Part shown: piece by piece, positions 58,001 to 64,000 of the stretch
Layout: each line of letters starts with the position of its first letter
Position numbering within the stretch: position 1 is the first letter of the stretch
Origin: Zonotrichia leucophrys gambelii
Taxonomy: Eukaryota > Chordata > Aves > Passeriformes > Passerellidae
Length of the DNA: 64,000 nucleotides
Direction of reading: 5' to 3'
Assembly: GCF_028769735.1 (NCBI RefSeq)
Contig: NC_088171.1
Coordinates: 66,198,216-66,262,215 of the forward strand
Made by a program: the position numbers and the translations under genes
Notes under the pieces: generated by a model
Told to the model about the DNA's origin: nothing
The model's input: only the letters and a program-made list of their open reading frames with translations
Databases searched by the model: none

Positions 58001-60423
58001 CTGTGGCCTGCATGGGGCTGCACAAGGTGGAAGGGCTGATGGTCCCCCCAGCCTGGTAAAGCCTTTAGTTCCTGGGAGAGAAAAAATCTCAGTCTGTCTG
58101 GGGATCTCTTCCACTTGCTTGTCTGTAGTCTCTATTTATTAGACCTGCCAGAGCTTTTTTCCCAAATGCTCTTAGCTGAAGGTAGACACATAAGAGAGTG
58201 TCCTCTCTTTCCAACCTGCAGCACCCAGAGCCAGATCTGCAGGTGATGTAGGTCTTTCTGGCTGGAATGGGTGCCTGAGAACATTGCTAAACTGCCTTGG
58301 GGCCAGGCACCTTGCTCTGTTGACTTCAGTGGGGATTACATGCTTTACCTGCTCAGGTGCTTTGAAAGAGACATCTGACATTTCTGAATGTCTAATCAGC
58401 TTGGAAAATCCTCATCTCCCTCTTTTATCTTTAGCTTCTCAGTATTCCAATGGTCTGGAAATTGTAATTGTTCTGAATATACTCCAGGCTTGCTAAACAG
58501 GCAGTGACTCTTCTTGTGCTGGTTATATGTATGTCCTTAGAGAGTGGTGGCACAGCCCTTTGTCATAAACCATAAGCACAAATAGTTTCTGTAAGAGCCC
58601 TACATATCTTCTGCAGTTCCCATCTCTTCCACAAACTGTAGAAAATGCATCCATGTAAATGAATGATATCACCTCAATCCCATCAGCTTTAAGATGGCCC
58701 CTGGGGCTGCAATCTCCATTTTGCAATTACTTTTGCTTTTGTTTGCTCTTAGAGAGCTTCTAACTCCTGAACTACCCATCCTTCTGCTTTTCTCATCTTA
58801 GTTGTTAACCTTTGGCCTACTACTTTCAGTACCATATTCCAAGAATTTACTTACTTGAGTAATTTTCAGTGGTCCATTTGATCACAATTGGCTTCCCAGT
58901 TGCCTCTTCTTGATTTCAACTCATGTGAGCCATGAATAAAATTTTCCTGAAGCAGGGCGGACTTTGCTTGATGCTTGTACTGAACTGCTTTTCCTGCATT
59001 TGAATGTCACTCCTCATTTTCTTTTTCTTCAGAGATATAACTTCAATATATTATAGAATTGAAAATTGTTAATTTGATTTAAAAGGAAAACAAAAATTTC
59101 AGTCTTTACATAAAAATCCTCATATTTGATCCTGCATAGTAAACCCCAAATCACAAAAGCCCCTGAAGAGCAACGTTTCTGTGAAAAATCTTGTGCTGAA
59201 TTTTCTAAGTTGACAAGTTTGGCCCAATCTTTGCTTCTTATTTAAAGATAACCCTCCTGCCCCTCAAAATAATTACTGGAAATCTCTGTGGAAATTTTAC
59301 ACAAAATGGGCTTTTATTATCTGAGTCCTGGTATTGCTTGCTGTAGGTTTCCCCTTAACCTCTGGCAAGGTTTGGTCAGTTGTTCAACTTAGTTTGCTCA
59401 GATGGAGGGAGCTGCTGCTGAGGGTGCCTGTTTGCTCCCTACTCTGATTTTACCATTCTGATATTTATTAGCCCTAGATATTTTTTTTATTCCTTATACT
59501 GTGGCCACATCCATGTAAATCCCTCAGCAGTCTGGTCTTGCTAATGTTTCATATCAGCAGATTGTACAGGCTCACATGCTGTGGTATTGCAGGGGAGGGG
59601 TGGGCAAATCCATGTACATGTCGTTATTTGGGATTTTTTTTTTCCCTGTTTTAGTTACAGCTTTCCATTTTCATTTAAAAATCTCAAAGCACCCACTACC
59701 CTTGTAGGAGGCTACTGTTTCCTTTCCTATTTATTTTGAGTTTAGAAGACTTGTAAAAACAAATTCTCTATGAAGTGTATGAATGATCTGATTTTTTTTT
59801 TTTTTCCTTGTTGACACTGATAACTGGAGAGAAAACAAAATCTCATGGAAACATGGCTATCAGAAGTTAGGGAGGAGACTTTCCCCTGATGTTTAAATGA
59901 GCAACTATAGCAGCCAAAGGACTGTAAAAGTGTAAGGTTGGATGTAAGCAAAGTTGAATGAAGATGCACCAGAAGGTAGATTTTTGTGCTGGCAAAATGC
60001 CTGGAACTTTTGAGGGATATTGAGAAAGAGCCTAAGGCCCCAAACCTTGTGGCTTTCAAGGTTTACTCTTCTCTGCCTTATAGCATTTGTTTGTCTTTAA
60101 TTTTTTAAGAAAGACTTTCAAATAAAGTTCTGACTTGAGACCAGTACTTCTGGAAAGGTTAACTGAGCCATGAGGTTTGTTTGTTCAGCTTGGGGTGGCT
60201 TGCCAGCATGGGTGCTTTGTTTTATTTTTCTTTTCTTTTTCCTCGTGGTAAAGTGATGTCATATCTTTGTCTAGTCATCCTTACTGTGTATATATGAATG
60301 CATTTCCCCTTTCTTCTGTGCTTCCCAGCCCAAAGCAGTCTTTTAGCTTCATGTGTTTGCAAAAGCCCCAGGTGGTATTCCACTGTGGATAGAGGTGAAA
60401 TCTGGTAGGACAGAGGGTAGGAA
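55081..60423. other. Unique non-coding sequence
   Basis: About 5.3 kb with no recognisable gene or element. A moderately GC-rich patch at 57640-58030 has overlapping frames on both strands (57628-58023 minus, 57676-57897 plus) and a handful of CpGs. It is too weak to call an island. Confidence 0.45.
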
Positions 60424-60489
60424 TTTCTTCTTCTTTTTTTTTTTTTTTTCTTTTTTTCCCCCCTTCTGTATTTTTTTTTTTTCTCTGTC
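60424..60489 (+). repeat. Impure poly-pyrimidine (T-rich) tract
   Basis: T runs of 8 to 17 broken by C's cover about 66 bases. The lysine-rich frames on the minus strand here (60222-60725) are a by-product of this tract. Confidence 0.9.
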
Positions 60490-62244
60490 CTGCTTGACTT
60501 GAAATGTGAAGTGGGAAGAGAGGTAACTGACCTGGCTGCTGGGCTGCACAGGGGCTTTACTGCCATGGGCTCTGGTTCAGTGATGCCAATAGAGATTCTG
60601 CAGCCAGCATGCTTGCTCTTCATCTGGTGCCTGTGTAGCTCTGGCTGCTGGGGTTTGTGGAGGCCTAAAAGGAATTGCAGCATTTTGGTACAGGGCAGAA
60701 TGTGTAGGAATGGTGTTTTCAGCAATTTAAGATCTGGGTTATTGTTTGGGTTGGTTTTTTCTTTTTCTTAATTGGACTCTCAAAGGTGATTAAAGTTCAG
60801 GTTTGCAGAGGACATGGGAGAGCAGCACAGTGTGCATTAACATGCCTTATCTGCACGTGTGAAAATACCCTTTTGTACAAAGGGTTGCTGCTGGTTTCCC
60901 ACATTTGTGGGGAAAAAAGGTGTGAAATTTGGAGCACGTTCCAGGAAAAAACAGTTGGCTCCTTTTACCTCAGGGCAATGCAAGGCTGGCCCCTTGCCAT
61001 GCTTTGGACCCTTTGCTGCTGTTTGCAGAGCGAGGCCAATGCTCCAAGAGCAGGAGAGTGAGAGGGCTGGAGGAGGAAAGGCAGGGCAGGGATGCAGAGC
61101 AAGGAGGCCACTGAGCTGGGGACAGGACTGTGACCTGCAGGGACTGCACACTGAGCTGATCCACAGAGCAGCCAGGAGTGTTCTCCTTGGAGCTCCTGCC
61201 CTGCCGTGCTGGGTGTGCAGGCGTTTGGAAAGAGGCAGGTTTGGGCATGCAGGGAAGCCTCTTCCACGTTTTATGGTCGGTGCAGCTTGCAAGGAGAAGC
61301 TGTCATTTTTTCCCAGGGCGTGTAGAACCAGTTCCTCTGGTCCAGTGTGCACTGCAGCGGAGGAGCCGAGGGCTGTCATGAAAGGGGCTGTGACAGACCT
61401 GCCTTTGGTGCTCCTGATCCTTGGGAAGGGAATGGACACGGAGCTGGGAGCCTGGGCTGGCTGTCCTGGCCATCTGCAGAAACACCTGCTTTTCTCTCCA
61501 TGCAGTGTTGCAGGGTTATCAGCCGCTCACCAAGCATTGTTTCAGGCAGTGATCATGGAGCTGCTAGCCAAGCATGTCTTCCTTTAGGAAGACTTAATTT
61601 TACTTTTATTTTTCTTCCATTTATGTTGTCAAATTTGATATTTCCAATGTTCCTGCTTCTCCAGCAAATTTCTCAGGGTGATATTGTCAATTTTCTGGAT
61701 TTTTGTGTCTCGGGGCATTTAGCATGGTGTTTAATTTTTTTTTTCCCTAGACTTGCAAGGTGCTGGCATCTTCTGAATTTGGGAATTTTGAGTTGCACAA
61801 AATACATTTCTAATTTTGATGATGAATTGCTTTGATTTACCACTGCAAAAAATATTTATGAATAAATTTCATTTTCCACTCTTGTTTCTCCTAAATCTTT
61901 TACTTGACCAAGTGACTTGTAGTTACCTAAAATAATTGGCATTGGAAGTGCTGCAGCAGTCACTGCAAAAGCTACTTTCAAAATAATTACACCAGAAACT
62001 AGTCAAGTTGTGTGATCTCCTCCTCACTGTGACGTGGTGTGGGCAATGCTGGTGGATTCTCTGGGCTCTGCTTTTCGAGACATTTTCCTTTGCGGTTGTT
62101 CTGTGCATGCCAATGCACAAAGGAAACCTGCACAGGATTCTGTCCTGCAAGTTGTCACCCTCTGAAATGAGCATGGAACTACTTAGGGCCTTGCTCTTGA
62201 CAAACCTTCGCTTGCAAATGATTTTCACTTAGCCAGTCTTCCTC
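60490..62244. other. Non-coding sequence with a GC-rich segment open on both strands
   Basis: Between 60840 and 61590 the plus strand is open for 242 codons (60859-61587) while the minus strand is open for 200 codons (60837-61439). The plus frame holds scattered Cys, Gly and Arg but no domain I recognise. No CpG island, splice structure or Kozak context makes either persuasive. Longer frames are expected where GC content rises, so I do not annotate a gene. A fragment of an unrecognised old repeat is possible. Confidence 0.4.
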
Positions 62245-62269
62245 AAAAAAAAAAAAAAAAAAAAAAAAA
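62245..62269 (+). repeat. A25 homopolymer with GAA-rich tail
   Basis: Twenty-five consecutive A's followed by AAG-rich sequence to about 62287. No retrocopy body or target-site duplication could be seen, so it is listed as a microsatellite. Confidence 0.9.
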
Positions 62270-62287
62270 GAAAGAAGAAGAAAAAGG

Positions 62288-64000
62288 TTTTGGAAGCCCA
62301 GGACTTCAGGGTAGTTCAGTAAAGTCTAGATCTCAGGTTTGGTTTGGTAAGGGTGCTGGCCACACAACTTCAGGGACACAGTTTCTTCACCCCTCTGCTA
62401 TCCACATCCTCTTTTCACTCCCTTCTGATACTGCAAGCATGTCAGGTTTGCCAAGAGGAGTTAATAGATATAGACTCAACCCCGAAACTAAAGGGGGTGG
62501 CGGGAACCACCTTAGCTTGATTCATAAGTAGAGCGTTTTCAGTGTTGCACTCTGTCAACAGCACTTGTCCCTTTTTTTTTTAAAGTTCGCATTTTTTGGG
62601 ATTGTTAAAAATGTCTGAAGACTTTGTGATAAGCTTTTTTTGGTTTTGTGGTTTTTTTTTTTTTTTTGTTATTTTTGGGGTACTTTATAAGGAATGGAAG
62701 TGTGTCTGGAGCTAGTGGAAGAAGCAGTCCAGATTCAGGACAAGAGCTGGAATGTTGTGTTCCAATTAAATTCAATGTCTTTTGGCTAGAAAATCTGAGC
62801 ATGTCAGAATCCTTAATTCCAGATCTTTGTGGAAGACAGAAAAATGTATTTCCCTGCCCTGCAGAGAAAAAAGGCTGCTTCATTGACATTTGCTGTGAAG
62901 AAAAAAATTATCTGACAGGAGTGTTCTATGAATGTTTGTGTGTGAAAAGCATAGAGCATCCCTGCTCATGCACATACAATTGCACAAATGTGTGCCTGCA
63001 GGTTTGAACCCTTTATCACAGAACTAAATAACTAATAGTTTAGCCTGCGTGTTTCACAACTTTTGTGCGGCTCTGTAGATCCAACTGAAAGGTACAGCAG
63101 GAACAGCTTGAGAGGCATATGTGGGTTTATTCCCTCTCACTACCTCTGTTCTCATCAGGCATATTTCTACCAGTCAATTGGACTTTGCATGGTAAGGATG
63201 TCATTAAAATAGAGTAAAATCAATGAAAGAACCAAGCTTTTTTTTTCCATACAAACGTTGCACTGAAAAATCCGTTTCTGCTGTAAAGTGCTGAAACGAA
63301 CACTGCCCAGTACTGATGGGTTCTTTCAAACCATCAGAAGGCATGAAACACAATTATTTTTCTCTCACAATTCATTTTCTGCAGATAAACACATTTCACA
63401 ACGGTGTGCAGTCCCCCCTGGAGCCCCCAGGCTGTGCTCCTGGTTCCAGTCACAAGTGCACGCACGGGCTGTGGGGGCGATGACAACGTGTTTGAAAATA
63501 CCTCTACATCGGCACAGCTATGGGCCTTGCTGTGGGTTTTACCTTATGAATGTTAGTTTGAGGAGAGGTTGGGGCTTCCAGGGTTGTCCCTCAGGCAACC
63601 CTGTGTGGCTCTGCAGGGCTGTGGCAAATTCAGTGCTGCTCGTGTGTGGCACCAGCTGCACTTGGATAGCCATGCTGTCCTGTCCCTGTGCCACTGTCCA
63701 TGCCCTGGCTTCCACAGCATGATTCCTCCAGGAGCACTATCCTGGCATTGAGGGTAAACATCTCTCTTGTGGCTGAGGGACCTGTGCAGCAATAACTGCT
63801 TCTGCCCCTTCTCTCATTAAGCTGGTTTGGACTCTGGCATAACTGGGGCCTTAAGCACAGTGAAAAATCTGCAGTAACAGCCAGACCCATAGCTTGGTGT
63901 GGGGCTCCTGGAGAGCCACCTCTGGAAGGCAGGAGCAGAGTCCATGGGCTGAGCATTGTGTCAGCCTTGGGGCTCTCCAGAGGAGACCAACATTGCTGGG
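62288..64000. other. Unique non-coding sequence, right edge
   Basis: No gene recognised. A 119-codon frame at 62648-63007 begins in a T-run that gives a hydrophobic Phe stretch and ends in about 60 residues unusually rich in Cys. It matches no family I know. At 63902-63941 and 63967-63987 a short sequence (CTCCTGGAGAGCC and GGCTCTCCAGAGGAG) occurs in inverted orientation, making a weak hairpin. Confidence 0.4.

Noticed and set aside
60222..60725. Lys/Arg-rich 167-codon frame on the minus strand
   Set aside because: Its basic stretch is the complement of a T-rich pyrimidine tract.
62245..62269. A25 tract considered as a retrocopy tail
   Set aside because: Same reasons, and it continues into GAA-rich simple sequence.
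1..64000. CRISPR arrays, operons, phage or plasmid genes
   Set aside because: No regularly spaced repeats with unique spacers, no dense coding and no ribosome-binding-site-led genes. The window is vertebrate nuclear DNA.

Overview
The window looks like 64 kb of nuclear DNA from a bird, most likely a songbird (passerine). The case rests on three things: low repeat content, CR1-type LINE 3' ends as the recognisable non-LTR element, and ERVL-like LTR sequence of a kind I associate with passerine genomes. I see no SINEs and no L1 3' ends. I found no protein-coding gene, tRNA, rRNA or CRISPR array. The open reading frames are short, mostly overlap on both strands, resemble no family I know, and the longest lie in low-complexity or GC-rich DNA. 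The window reads as an intergenic region (gene desert) or a very long intron. Its most gene-like signals are CpG-rich segments near the left end.

Layout. 1.0-2.65 kb: two CpG-rich blocks, the larger at about 1.83-2.43 kb. They are joined and flanked by AT-rich DNA with homeodomain-type TAATTA cores, a SOX-like site and a perfect CRE. This is the best promoter or developmental regulatory candidate. 7.2 kb: a truncated, old ERVL-type LTR fragment. 9.9-10.2, 17.6-18.0, 21.2, 22.2-22.5, 28.9-29.7, 49.6-49.9 and 54.9-55.1 kb: stretches whose composition resembles conserved non-coding elements. This can only be tested by alignment. 13.0-14.4 kb: an intact solo LTR of 1,326 bp with a 13-bp terminal inverted repeat (one mismatch) and a 5-bp target-site duplication. 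18.9 kb: a (CTTTTT)n satellite. 19.7, 36.1 and 37.1 kb: CR1 LINE 3' fragments. The rest is unique sequence with scattered microsatellites.

The most notable structure is at 13,025-14,454. The solo LTR sits inside one arm of a 99-bp near-perfect palindrome with 45-bp arms (42 Watson-Crick pairs, 2 G-T wobbles, 1 mismatch) and a 9-nt loop. The outer 17 bp of the left arm lie upstream of the LTR and are exactly complementary to DNA downstream of it, so the palindrome predates the insertion. It could be a MITE-like element or a hairpin RNA locus. The inner 65-nt hairpin (14,373-14,437) is still contiguous.

All calls come from reading the sequence. No alignment, repeat library or folding program was run.
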